Source: Calothrix parasitica NIES-267
GTDB taxonomy: Bacteria; Cyanobacteriota; Cyanobacteriia; Cyanobacteriales; Nostocaceae
Assembly (NCBI RefSeq): GCF_002368095.1
Contig: NZ_AP018227.1
Location: 4,029,796-4,093,795, forward strand
Length of the DNA: 64,000 bases
Direction of reading: 5' to 3'
Numbering within the stretch: the stretch's first letter is position 1; every line of letters begins with the position of its first letter. Shown piece by piece: positions 40,191-48,751 of the stretch. The position numbers were made by a program, and so were the translations under genes. The notes beneath the pieces were generated by a model. That model was not told the DNA's origin. It made no database searches and saw only the letters and a program-made list of their open reading frames with translations.

Positions 40191-40598
40191 ATTGATTCAA
40201 ATAATTTAGTCTTCAGTTATCTATACTTTCGAGAACAAAGGTTGATGCACTTCTGAAGCTGTCACTCGGATTTTTTTATTATTCATCGTCTTTGATGAAC
40301 TTGATTCACATCACATATATAATTATGTGTTAAATTCGGATTTACAAAATAGGATAAACTCAGGTCTTTAATTTTTATTTAAATGATTTAAAACTCAATA
40401 TACTCTTCTCAAAATAATTAAGTAAAACCTCACCCTTAATCTCTCTCCTTATCAAGGAAAGGGAAGATTTTTTCTTTTGCATTTTCATGCTTGTTTGTTT
40501 AATTAATCTCTAGGTGTAGTAATTGGATTATTTTTGGTAAAATCCGTCAGATTCACTACACCTAATGAACATTAATTTATTCTGAAACTACTTGATAT
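40191..40598. other. intergenic region with a hairpin
   Basis: 408 bp between two minus-strand genes. It holds the promoter of the serine hydrolase, a degenerate cctcaccc-type repeat (about 40425-40475) and the 54-nt palindrome at 40511-40564 just after the small secreted protein gene. Confidence 0.55.
40511..40564. repeat. 54-nt palindrome after the small secreted protein gene
   Basis: taggtgtagt (40511-40520) and actacaccta (40555-40564) are perfect complements, and an inner ggatt/aatcc adds a second stem. It lies 34 nt beyond the stop codon of the gene at 40599-40955. Without a T-run it could be a transcript-end hairpin or a small mobile palindrome. Confidence 0.6.
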
Positions 40599-40955
40599 TT
40601 ACGAACCAAGTTTTATTTGTCGAGAAGGTGTATTTTTCCTAATTGGTTGATTCAATTCTGGGTTTTTGATTTGATTTGGAAGACAGCCAAGTTGAGGATT
40701 TAAGGGAGGTCTAGCAGGAACCCAACCTTCAGGACAAATTCTTGTAGAGGGAGGATTTTTCTTAATTGGTCGTATTGTTCCTGGAGCTTTAATTTTATTT
40801 GGAACGCAGCCAAGTTGAGGATTTGGAGCCAGAACCCAGCCTTCAGGACAAATGCTTGTAGAGGGAGGTTTAGCAGCAAAAGCCGCGCTTGCAATTGATA
40901 ATCCAGCTAAAGCATTAATTACGATTAAAGATGCAGATAATTTTTGTTTTAACAT
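40599..40955 (-). CDS. small secreted protein with two Cys-containing repeats, unknown function
   Basis: I do not recognise a family for this 118-aa protein. It has a clear signal peptide (residues 1-28, hydrophobic core LIVINALAGLSIASAAF, cut after AFA). The mature part is two near-identical units, PPSTSICPEGWVLAPNPQLGC and PPSTRICPEGWVPA followed by NPQLGC, each with two Cys about 15-20 residues apart, separated by a basic Pro-rich linker. Four Cys suggest two disulphide loops. A basic tail ends it. Start ATG 40955. It is divergent from the AAA-WD40 gene. Confidence 0.75.
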   Translation of the reverse strand: MLKQKLSASLIVINALAGLSIASAAFAAKPPSTSICPEGWVLAPNPQLGCVPNKIKAPGTIRPIKKNPPSTRICPEGWVPARPPLNPQLGCLPNQIKNPELNQPIRKNTPSRQIKLGS

Positions 40956-41203
40956 GATAAATTCACCTAAAAACTAATTGAATGTTTGATGAAATGCAAT
41001 TTCGTTTGCGCTTCATGTATACATAATGAATTCAATTCATCTAAATACCAATAGGACAAAATCAGGTGTTATCAACTATCAATACATCTAAGCTGCAAAA
41101 GTATTTATGGGGAAAAATAGGGAAAAGTCAGGTCTTGAGTAAAAAATAAAAACATTATTGGTAGAGATAGTATATTTAAAAAGATAGTGTGAGCGATAAA
41201 ATC

Positions 41204-44200
41204 ATGACTGAATCACCATCTCAGTATGAATATCAGGTTGGTGGAAGTCTATCTGCTAATGCTTCTTGTTATGTTAGTCGTGAAGCTGACATAGAATTTT
41301 ATCAAGCTTTAAGAGCAGGTGAATTTTGTTATGTACTCAATTCCCGACAGATGGGAAAATCCAGTTTAAGAGTCCAAACAATGCAAAAGTTGCAGGAGCA
41401 AGGTTTTGTCTGTGCTTTTATTGATTTAACCGGAATTGGTAAGGAAGATGTCACTGCGGAAAAATGGTACGCTGGAATCGTTCAATCTTTGGTGAGTAGC
41501 TGTCGGTTAAGCCAAAAGATAAAATGGCGAAGTTGGTGGAAGGAAAGAAGAGATTTTCTGTCACCAGTTCAGCGGTTAAATTTATTTATTGATGAAATAT
41601 TATTGGTAGAAATTCCGCAGAAAATTGTGATTTTTGTGGATGAAATTGATAGAGTTTTGAGCCAAAGTTTTTCTCTAGATGATTTTTTCGCTTTAATCAG
41701 ATTTTTCTACAATAAGCGTGTTGATAATCCAGAATATAAACGTTTAACTTTTGCACTTCTGGGAGTTGCTACACCAAGCGATTTAATTGCTGATAAAACC
41801 CAAACTCCTTTTAATATCGGTAAAGCTATAGAATTATACGGATTTAAAATTGATGAAGCTGAACCTTTAGCTCAAGGTTTAAATGGGAAGGTAGACAATC
41901 CCCAAGCTGTAATCACAGAGATTTTAAATTGGACTGGTGGACAACCTTTTTTATCGCAAAAATTATGTCAGTTAGTTATTAAAGACCAAAATAAATATAA
42001 CAATAACAATAACAATAACAATAATATTCCTGCGAATCAATTAATTAAAGAAATAGTACAAAACTCAATTATTGAAAATTGGGAAGCACAAGACGAACCC
42101 GAACATTTAAAGACGATTCGAGATAGAATCCTGCGTAACGAACAAAAAGCTGGAAGATTATTAGTTGTTTATCAAGAGATTTTACAGCAAGGAGAAGTTA
42201 TTGCAGATAGTAGTCTGGAACAAACTGATTTACGATTATCTGGTTTGGTAGTTCAAGAGCAGGGAAAATTAAGAGTATACAACCGGATTTATCAATTGGT
42301 TTTTAATAAAGCTTGGGTTGAAAAACAACTAGAAAAATTACGTCCCTATTCTCAAAGCTTTAATAATTGGGTCAATTCTAACTATCAAGACGAATCTCGA
42401 CTTCTACGAGGACAAGCATTACAAGATGCTCTATCCTGGGCTAGCAATCAAAATTTAAGTTCCTTGGATTACCGTTTTTTATCTGTTAGTCAAGATTTAG
42501 AAAAACAAACAATCAAATTAGATTTACAAATTAAAGAAGAAGAAAGTAAAATATTAGCTCAAGCTAACGATACTTTAAGCAAAGCACAGCAGAAAGCGAA
42601 AAAAATTGTCTCGGTCGGTGGAGTAATTTTATTTATTTCCGTAACTAGCGCAATTGCAATTTGGTTACAGATTAGAAAAGCAAGACAGGATTTATCAGTT
42701 GCAAAATTATCTTTACTCGCTTCTGAAGCTAAAATAACTTATGAATCTAGTCCTTTTAAAGCCTTATTACAAGCAATGATGGCAGGAGAACAATTACGTT
42801 TAATCGAAGCAAATTCTCCCGTCCCCCAACAAGTGCGATCGCAAATTATTTCGGCTTTAGAAAAAACGGTTTATAACGTTAGAGAACTGCGGAGTTTTCA
42901 GGGCCATAATAGTGTAATTATGGCAGTCAGTTTTAGTCCGGATGGTAAAATTATTGCTTCAGCGAGTTTCGATAAAACTATTAAATTATGGCAGGTATCC
43001 ACCGGAAAATTAATCACAACTTTAGAAGGACACCAAGAAAGACTTTGGAGTTTACGCTTTAGTCCCGATGGTAAAACTCTTGCTTCTAGCAGTTACGACA
43101 GTACTATTAAGTTATGGAATGTGGCTGATGGAACTTTAAAAAAAACTATTTTTGGTCACAATAAAACTCAAGTTAGAAGTGTTGATTTTAGTCCAGATGG
43201 AAAACTTTTAGCTTCTTCCGATTCTCGCGGTTGGATAAAGTTATGGAATGCGGTCGATGGAACTTTAATTAAATCTATTCCCGCTCATCGAACCAAAAAA
43301 GGTCGTAGCTGGTGGGTTACAGCAATAAAATTTAATCGTAATGGAAAAATTCTAGCTTCTACTAGTAGCGATAAAACTGTAAAGTTATGGGAAGTAGAAA
43401 ACGGTAGTTTAAATTTATTAAAAATTCTAAAAGGTCATAGAGGTAACGTCAGAACAGTTGATTTTCATCCTAATAACCAATATATTGCTTCTGCTGGTGC
43501 TGACGGTATGGTGAAGTTATGGGACATTAATAAGGGTGAAGAATTACAAACCCTGCGAGGTCATCGAAACCCCGTATGGACTGTTCAATTTACACCGGAT
43601 GGAAAAAGATTAGTTTCAGCGAGTTCTGATAGCACAATTAAGCTGTGGAATTTGCAAGATGTAAAAAATACTAATACCAAACCCCAAACTTTAAAAGGAC
43701 ATCACGGTAGAGTTTGGAGCATTAATATTAGTCCCGACGGAAAAAAAATTGCTTCTGGAGGTTGGGATAAAACTATTAGATTATGGTCTTTAGAAAAGCA
43801 GTATCCGAAAACTTTTAATGTATCGCAAGAACTGTTAAGAAGCGTGAGCATGAGTCCCGATGGTAACACTTTTGCAACCGCGAGTAACGATAAAACAATT
43901 AAACTTTGGGATTTAAAAACAGAAACTTTAATTAAAACTTTGAAAGGTCATAAAAGAGGTATCGGTAGCGTTAGATTTAGTCCCGATGGTCAATATTTAG
44001 CAACAGCTAGCAGCGATAGAACGGTGAAAGTATGGAAAATCGAAAGCGGTTCTATCAAATTTGATTTTACAGACCCCAAACATTCATTTGGTAGCGTCAG
44101 ATTTAGTCCAGATAGAAAGATTTTAGCTGCTGGTGGTGGTTCCGGGAAAAAAATCAAAATATGGAACTTAGCTGACGGTAGTTTATCCAAAATTATTGAA

Positions 44201-44785
44201 GATGACCAGATAAATCCCTGTATCATCGGTAGCATTAATTTTAGTCCCGATAGCAAACAAATAGTCGCAGCTTGTAGAACTCAAAAAGCTCAATTGTGGG
44301 ATGTAAATACAGGTAATGCTTTATTTCCTTTAAAAGGTCATAGTGGTGGAGTAATGACCGTTGATTTCAGCCCCGACGGAAAGTTTTTAGCGTCAGGAGG
44401 AAATGACAGCACTGTTAAATTATGGCATCGTCAAAATGGTAATTTAATTAAAACTATTGAAGCTCACGATAGCGATGTTAGAAGAGTAAAATTTAGTCCC
44501 GACGGTAAAACCTTAGCATCCGCTAGCAGCGATAATATTATTAAAATTTGGAGTATTCCTTCCGGGGATTTACTCAATACTTTAGAAGGACATCGCAACA
44601 TAATAATTAGTCTAAGTTTTAGTAGCGATAGTAAAAGTATTGTTTCCGCTAGTTACGATAACACCGTCAAACTGTGGAAATTAGACTTAGAAAAAAAAGA
44701 TTTAATGCAAATGGGTTGCGATTGGTTGCGAGATTACTTAGCAAGTAATCAACAAGAAGAGGAATTACGAAAGATATGTAGTTGA
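41204..44785 (+). CDS. AAA-like NTPase with C-terminal WD40 repeats (about 14)
   Basis: About 1193 aa. An AAA-like domain (residues about 8-380) has the P-loop NSRQMGKSSLRVQTM near residue 50 and Walker B VIFVDEIDRVL. A low-complexity run of nine Asn interrupts it near residue 270, encoded by aacaat triplets. A membrane helix (about 467-489, VGGVILFISVTSAIAIWL) separates the C-terminal half. That half (about 565-1162) has 14 WD40 repeats with FSPDGK.(I/L)AS.S.D.T(I/V)KLW, enough for two seven-bladed propellers. ATG 41204 is preferred over GTG 41189; neither has a clear RBS. It is a STAND-like sensor-scaffold, probably membrane-anchored. Confidence 0.88.
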   Translation: MTESPSQYEYQVGGSLSANASCYVSREADIEFYQALRAGEFCYVLNSRQMGKSSLRVQTMQKLQEQGFVCAFIDLTGIGKEDVTAEKWYAGIVQSLVSSCRLSQKIKWRSWWKERRDFLSPVQRLNLFIDEILLVEIPQKIVIFVDEIDRVLSQSFSLDDFFALIRFFYNKRVDNPEYKRLTFALLGVATPSDLIADKTQTPFNIGKAIELYGFKIDEAEPLAQGLNGKVDNPQAVITEILNWTGGQPFLSQKLCQLVIKDQNKYNNNNNNNNNIPANQLIKEIVQNSIIENWEAQDEPEHLKTIRDRILRNEQKAGRLLVVYQEILQQGEVIADSSLEQTDLRLSGLVVQEQGKLRVYNRIYQLVFNKAWVEKQLEKLRPYSQSFNNWVNSNYQDESRLLRGQALQDALSWASNQNLSSLDYRFLSVSQDLEKQTIKLDLQIKEEESKILAQANDTLSKAQQKAKKIVSVGGVILFISVTSAIAIWLQIRKARQDLSVAKLSLLASEAKITYESSPFKALLQAMMAGEQLRLIEANSPVPQQVRSQIISALEKTVYNVRELRSFQGHNSVIMAVSFSPDGKIIASASFDKTIKLWQVSTGKLITTLEGHQERLWSLRFSPDGKTLASSSYDSTIKLWNVADGTLKKTIFGHNKTQVRSVDFSPDGKLLASSDSRGWIKLWNAVDGTLIKSIPAHRTKKGRSWWVTAIKFNRNGKILASTSSDKTVKLWEVENGSLNLLKILKGHRGNVRTVDFHPNNQYIASAGADGMVKLWDINKGEELQTLRGHRNPVWTVQFTPDGKRLVSASSDSTIKLWNLQDVKNTNTKPQTLKGHHGRVWSINISPDGKKIASGGWDKTIRLWSLEKQYPKTFNVSQELLRSVSMSPDGNTFATASNDKTIKLWDLKTETLIKTLKGHKRGIGSVRFSPDGQYLATASSDRTVKVWKIESGSIKFDFTDPKHSFGSVRFSPDRKILAAGGGSGKKIKIWNLADGSLSKIIEDDQINPCIIGSINFSPDSKQIVAACRTQKAQLWDVNTGNALFPLKGHSGGVMTVDFSPDGKFLASGGNDSTVKLWHRQNGNLIKTIEAHDSDVRRVKFSPDGKTLASASSDNIIKIWSIPSGDLLNTLEGHRNIIISLSFSSDSKSIVSASYDNTVKLWKLDLEKKDLMQMGCDWLRDYLASNQQEEELRKICS

Positions 44786-44883
44786 GATTGAATTGTAGCA
44801 ACGCACCCTACTAATATTAAATTCACGGTATTTATAGATGAATGTTTACGCTTTACAATGATTTATGATTAAGAAGTCTCTTT

Positions 44884-45378
44884 TTATTTAACTTTCCAAA
44901 AAGCAACAATTCCGCTGATTATTACTTTAATAATGGTCTCTCCAAATATAATTGACATAAGCTCTATATTTGAAAAAACCCCAGCAAATGCTATGCAGTT
45001 AAAAATTATGCTATCGAGAGGAATGGAAACTGCATTAGAACGAATCACTCTTTCTAACCAAGGACGTTGAATTGCATTTTGATAAATTTCTGTATCTGCT
45101 GCTTCTGCTATCAATATTGCAATTAAAGAAGCTAAAATTATTCGTGCTGGAACTTTTAAAAAGTAAGATTCCAATACAGCTAAAAAAGCAGTAATAGCTA
45201 CTGTCAAATAAACCGCTTTTCTTCCCCGATAGTGATGTAAACGGTCCCGTTGGTCAAATGTAACTCCGAAAACCAAAGTACCCACTGCTACCTTTCCAAA
45301 AATTGGCAAAGGTATAAACCAGGTAGCAGTATAATTGGCAATCAGTACTGCAATGATATAAATAATTGCGGAAATCAT
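44884..45378 (-). CDS. VUT family (YhhQ/queuosine-precursor-type) membrane transporter
   Basis: A 164-aa hydrophobic protein with about five membrane helices and family motifs NYTATWFIPLP, VTFDQRDRLHHYRGRK, ILIAEAADTEIYQ and RSNAVSIPLDSIIFNCIAF. This pattern is the VUT/YhhQ group of putative vitamin or queuosine-precursor uptake proteins. It lies 98 nt after hisB on the same strand, separated by an STRR array. The true cargo is unproven. Confidence 0.82.
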   Translation of the reverse strand: MISAIIYIIAVLIANYTATWFIPLPIFGKVAVGTLVFGVTFDQRDRLHHYRGRKAVYLTVAITAFLAVLESYFLKVPARIILASLIAILIAEAADTEIYQNAIQRPWLERVIRSNAVSIPLDSIIFNCIAFAGVFSNIELMSIIFGETIIKVIISGIVAFWKVK

Positions 45379-45445
45379 GAATTATGGGAACCTGTTTTAT
45401 TACTCGTTACAGAGGAAAGAGGAGGGAGTGAGAAAAAATTATTAA

Positions 45446-45481
45446 TTCCTAACTCCTAACTCCTAACTCCTAACCTTTAAC
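45446..45481. repeat. STRR (tcctaac)n between the VUT gene and hisB
   Basis: The inverted form of gttagga, tcctaac, occurs four to five times and touches the stop codon of hisB (minus strand). Confidence 0.9.
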
Positions 45482-46139
45482 CTCCCAAAACTCCCTTAGA
45501 ACTAGGAATAGTACTAGCACGTCTGGGGTCAATTTCCGTAGCCATCCGCATAGCTCTAGCAAATGCTTTAAATGTCGCTTCAATAATATGATGGGAATTA
45601 ATTCCGTCAAGTTGACGAATGTGTAATGTCATTTGACTGTTATTAGCAACCGCTACAAAGAATTCTCTGACCAATTGAGTGTCGTAAGTTCCAACTCTTT
45701 GGGTAGGAATTTCTAAACCGTAAGTTAAATGAGGTCTTCCCGAAAAATCCAAAGCTATTTGCACCAAAGCTTCATCAAGGGGAGCAATAAAGTGACCGAA
45801 GCGGACTATCCCTTTACGATTACCAAGTGCTTTAGCTAAAGCTTGTCCTAATGTAATTCCTACATCTTCATTGGTGTGGTGGTCGTCAATTTCTATATCA
45901 CCGGTCGCTCGAACATCTAAATCAATTAGTCCGTGGGAGGAAATTTGATGCAGCATGTGGTCTAAAAACGGAATCCCGGTTTGAGCATTACAGTTACCAG
46001 TACCATCTAAATTCAAGGTAACGTTTACGTCCGTTTCCCCGGTAGTACGGCTAACGGTAGCGATGCGAGGATTAAACCCACTGTTGTAATTTGAACTTTT
46101 TTGATTTGAAGAGACTTCGGGATGTTCGATTGAGCGCAT
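45477..46139 (-). CDS. hisB: imidazoleglycerol-phosphate dehydratase
   Basis: A 220-aa enzyme of histidine biosynthesis that dehydrates imidazole-glycerol phosphate. Metal-binding motifs are [19 protein letters not shown] and [18 protein letters not shown], with [17 protein letters not shown], a basic RKGIVRFGH region and [16 protein letters not shown] completing the family pattern. The N-terminal 25 residues are a variable extension. Start ATG 46139. It is the single-function form, with no phosphatase domain attached. Confidence 0.97.
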   Translation of the reverse strand: MRSIEHPEVSSNQKSSNYNSGFNPRIATVSRTTGETDVNVTLNLDGTGNCNAQTGIPFLDHMLHQISSHGLIDLDVRATGDIEIDDHHTNEDVGITLGQALAKALGNRKGIVRFGHFIAPLDEALVQIALDFSGRPHLTYGLEIPTQRVGTYDTQLVREFFVAVANNSQMTLHIRQLDGINSHHIIEATFKAFARAMRMATEIDPRRASTIPSSKGVLGG

Positions 46140-46195
46140 GATAGCCGTACTTATAAAAAGACTGTGAATATATTATCCCAATGGTTGGGGGATTT

Positions 46196-46313
46196 TGTAT
46201 TTTAGATTTTAGATTTTGGATTTCGGATTTTGGATATAAAAACTCAAACCTTTGACCTTTAACCTTTAACCTTTAACCTCTAACCTTTAACCTTTGACCT
46301 CTAACCTTTAACC
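46196..46313. repeat. STRR (ttttaga)n and (cctttaa)n
   Basis: Ttttaga/ttttgga units (46196-46234) are followed by nine or so cctttaa/cctttga/cctctaa heptamers (46247-46313). They fill the spacer between the hybrid kinase stop and the hisB start. Confidence 0.88.
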
Positions 46314-46328
46314 AATAGCTTTAAATTA

Positions 46329-48146
46329 TCACGCTCCCTTAATCGGAAACCGAATACAAAAAATAACCCGCTCATTCTTACTTTCGACATCAACTGTTGC
46401 TTGTAGCATTTCTGCAAGTTTCTTAACCAGTGCTAACCCCAAACCCGTACCTCCATATTTCCAAGGGTCGTTATTGGGAATGCGATAAAACTGGTTGAAA
46501 ATTAATTCTTGTTGCTCTACAGGAATTTCTACACCGGTATTAATCACGCAAAGGGAAATATTCGATTTGTTTGTTTCAGTTTGAATTGTAATTATTTCAC
46601 CCGATGGAGTATATTTATAAGCATTGTGCAACAGTTCTTTAAAAATCCTTTCTAACATTACTGGATCTGTAGAAATTTGTAATTCTTCTTCTGCTAAATT
46701 TAGAACTAATTGCTGCTGTTGGTCTTCAGTACGTGTTAAATATAGCTGTACTAAATCGGGAATCCACAGATGAAGATTGATTGATTGTAGCTTTACGTTG
46801 TTAGATTTTGCATCTACATAACAAAGAGTCAGTAAATCGTCGATTAGTTGTTTTTGTCGCTTATATGAATCGTGAAAAATTTTAATGACTCGCTTAAAAG
46901 TAGGTGAATTGTAAGGATTTGCTTCGTTAGCGAGCAAAGTATCCATTGTTTGTGCTGCCAAATGAATGCTGCTTAGAGGAGCTTTTAATTCGTGAGTAAT
47001 AGTTTTGAGAAAATCATCTTTAAGCTGGTTTAGTCTCGCTAATTCTGCAACTTGCTGATTAGAAGCTTCATATAGTCGAGCTTGACGAATCGCAATTGCA
47101 CATTGAGAAGCTACCTGCTGTATCAACTCGATTTCTAATTTGGTAAATTCTTCTGTGGGTGGTTTAAGTCCCCAAACATTACCAATAATCCCTCTATCAT
47201 CGAAAATCGGGCAAGCTAAACGAGTTACTTGAATATCTTGAGGACTAAATTGAGGAATTTTTTCTACTAATTGAACGGGAGTTTTTTCTAATAGCTGTTG
47301 GTAAAGCTCGGAAAAATCTTTTATATTTCTACTTGTCCCTTGAGATTGGGGTAAAGTAATGCTGTGTTCGTAAGCAATAGTTGCTGTAAGCTGTTGCGAA
47401 TCGTAAAGCTCGATTTGACAGCTACCGAGTTCTAAAACCTCAGCTAAATCTTGGGTCGCTATTTGTAATATTTGGTTTTCATTAAGACTGTCGCGCAACT
47501 TATCGGTTATACGTCGTTGCAAAGCTTCAAAATCTAATCTTTGTTTTAGCTCTTGATTTTGCTTGGCTAATGTAGAGCGCATTCTTTGCAAATTAAGATG
47601 AGTTTGAATGCGTACTAAAACTTCTTCCTGCTCGCTCGGTTTAGTAATATAATCTACCCCTCCCAATTTGAATCCCTGCACTTTATTGACAGTTTCTGAA
47701 AGTGCAGTCAAAAAAATCACAGGAATCTCTTTTGTAGAAGGTTTCTCTTTCAACCTCCGACAGGTTTCAAAACCGTCAATTTCTGGCATTAATACATCTA
47801 ACAAAATTAAATCTGGAGCTTTAGATTGGGCAATTTGTAACGCGCTCTCCCCATCTTCAGCTAACAAGACTTTAAACCCTTTTTCCTCTAAAAAAGAAAA
47901 TAATACCAGTAAGTTATCGGGGGTATCATCTACGATTAAAATTACTTCTGAATTTTTCTCTTGCGGATTTACTTTTGCTGTTGCTCGGTTGTCTTGAAAC
48001 TTAGCTACAAAATTATCGCCCTTCTGGTAAAACTTTTCTTGTTCGTCATCAAAGTTTCGCTCTTCAGAACTTTCTCCCAATGAACTTCCTATTAGCTTGG
48101 CTAAAGTTTTAGTTGATTTGGACAACAACTGTTGATGATATCGCAT
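46329..48146 (-). CDS. receiver-GAF-histidine kinase
   Basis: A 605-aa cytoplasmic kinase with an N-terminal receiver (about 65-190; EVILIVDDTPDN, phospho-acceptor in LILLDVLMPEIDG, K in YITKPS), a coiled coil and a GAF domain (about 210-350; no bilin Cys). HisKA follows with H385 in ITHELKAPLSSIHLA. The ATPase domain has N-box NAYKYT and G2 GGTGLGLALVKKL. Its G1 box reads NTGVEIP instead of D-x-G-x-G, so the Asp that contacts adenine is Asn, which could lower activity. It lies 180 nt after the free receiver gene on the same strand. Confidence 0.92.
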   Translation of the reverse strand: MRYHQQLLSKSTKTLAKLIGSSLGESSEERNFDDEQEKFYQKGDNFVAKFQDNRATAKVNPQEKNSEVILIVDDTPDNLLVLFSFLEEKGFKVLLAEDGESALQIAQSKAPDLILLDVLMPEIDGFETCRRLKEKPSTKEIPVIFLTALSETVNKVQGFKLGGVDYITKPSEQEEVLVRIQTHLNLQRMRSTLAKQNQELKQRLDFEALQRRITDKLRDSLNENQILQIATQDLAEVLELGSCQIELYDSQQLTATIAYEHSITLPQSQGTSRNIKDFSELYQQLLEKTPVQLVEKIPQFSPQDIQVTRLACPIFDDRGIIGNVWGLKPPTEEFTKLEIELIQQVASQCAIAIRQARLYEASNQQVAELARLNQLKDDFLKTITHELKAPLSSIHLAAQTMDTLLANEANPYNSPTFKRVIKIFHDSYKRQKQLIDDLLTLCYVDAKSNNVKLQSINLHLWIPDLVQLYLTRTEDQQQQLVLNLAEEELQISTDPVMLERIFKELLHNAYKYTPSGEIITIQTETNKSNISLCVINTGVEIPVEQQELIFNQFYRIPNNDPWKYGGTGLGLALVKKLAEMLQATVDVESKNERVIFCIRFPIKGA

Positions 48147-48326
48147 AGTTTAAGAGCAAAAGTCTGAATTGATTATTTTCTTGTTAAATATTTGTATTAT
48201 TTAATATTCAATAATAGTATAATACTTTTGCTTTACAGGGATATTGCTATAAACCCCTAAAAGCAGAGCTAAATCTAAAATAATGCTTAATTATAATATT
48301 TAATTTAATTAATATTTAATTAATAT

Positions 48327-48728
48327 CTAATTATTTACTAATTGCTCTATTGCCTTGATTAAAGCATTATAATCATTAATTGGTTTAGCAAAGAACTCGT
48401 TTGCTTTAGAATCAGCCAGAAGCGATTCGCGTTCGCTCGCCATTGCATAAGCTGTCAAAATAATTATGGGTATGCTAGCTGTTTCTTTATTATCTTTTAA
48501 TAAACGAGATAAGTCAGCACCACTTACTTGTTCTCCCTGCCAAGATGCTCCGGGTAGGTTGATATCCATTAATATTATGTCTACTTCCCCCGCGTTACAT
48601 AATTCAAAGATAGTTTTGGGTTCGTCGGTTAATTGTACCTGATGTCCGCCAAGACGTTGAATTAGTTTAGCAGTGCTTTTAGCTAATGGTAAATTGTCTT
48701 CTACTAATAAGACTTTTAAGCTTTTCAT
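48327..48728 (-). CDS. single-domain response regulator
   Basis: A 133-aa receiver of the CheY/Rcp1 kind: LLVEDNLPLAK acidic pair, phospho-acceptor D55 in ILMDINLPG, LTAYA and FFAKPIND with the conserved Lys. There is an insert after the phospho-site (GASWQGEQVSGADLSRLL). It starts 23 nt after the GAF-kinase gene, so the two are almost certainly co-transcribed and form a kinase-receiver pair. It has no output domain. Confidence 0.92.
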   Translation of the reverse strand: MKSLKVLLVEDNLPLAKSTAKLIQRLGGHQVQLTDEPKTIFELCNAGEVDIILMDINLPGASWQGEQVSGADLSRLLKDNKETASIPIIILTAYAMASERESLLADSKANEFFAKPINDYNALIKAIEQLVNN

Positions 48729-48751
48729 ATTTTAATCTTTTTATCAAGCTT

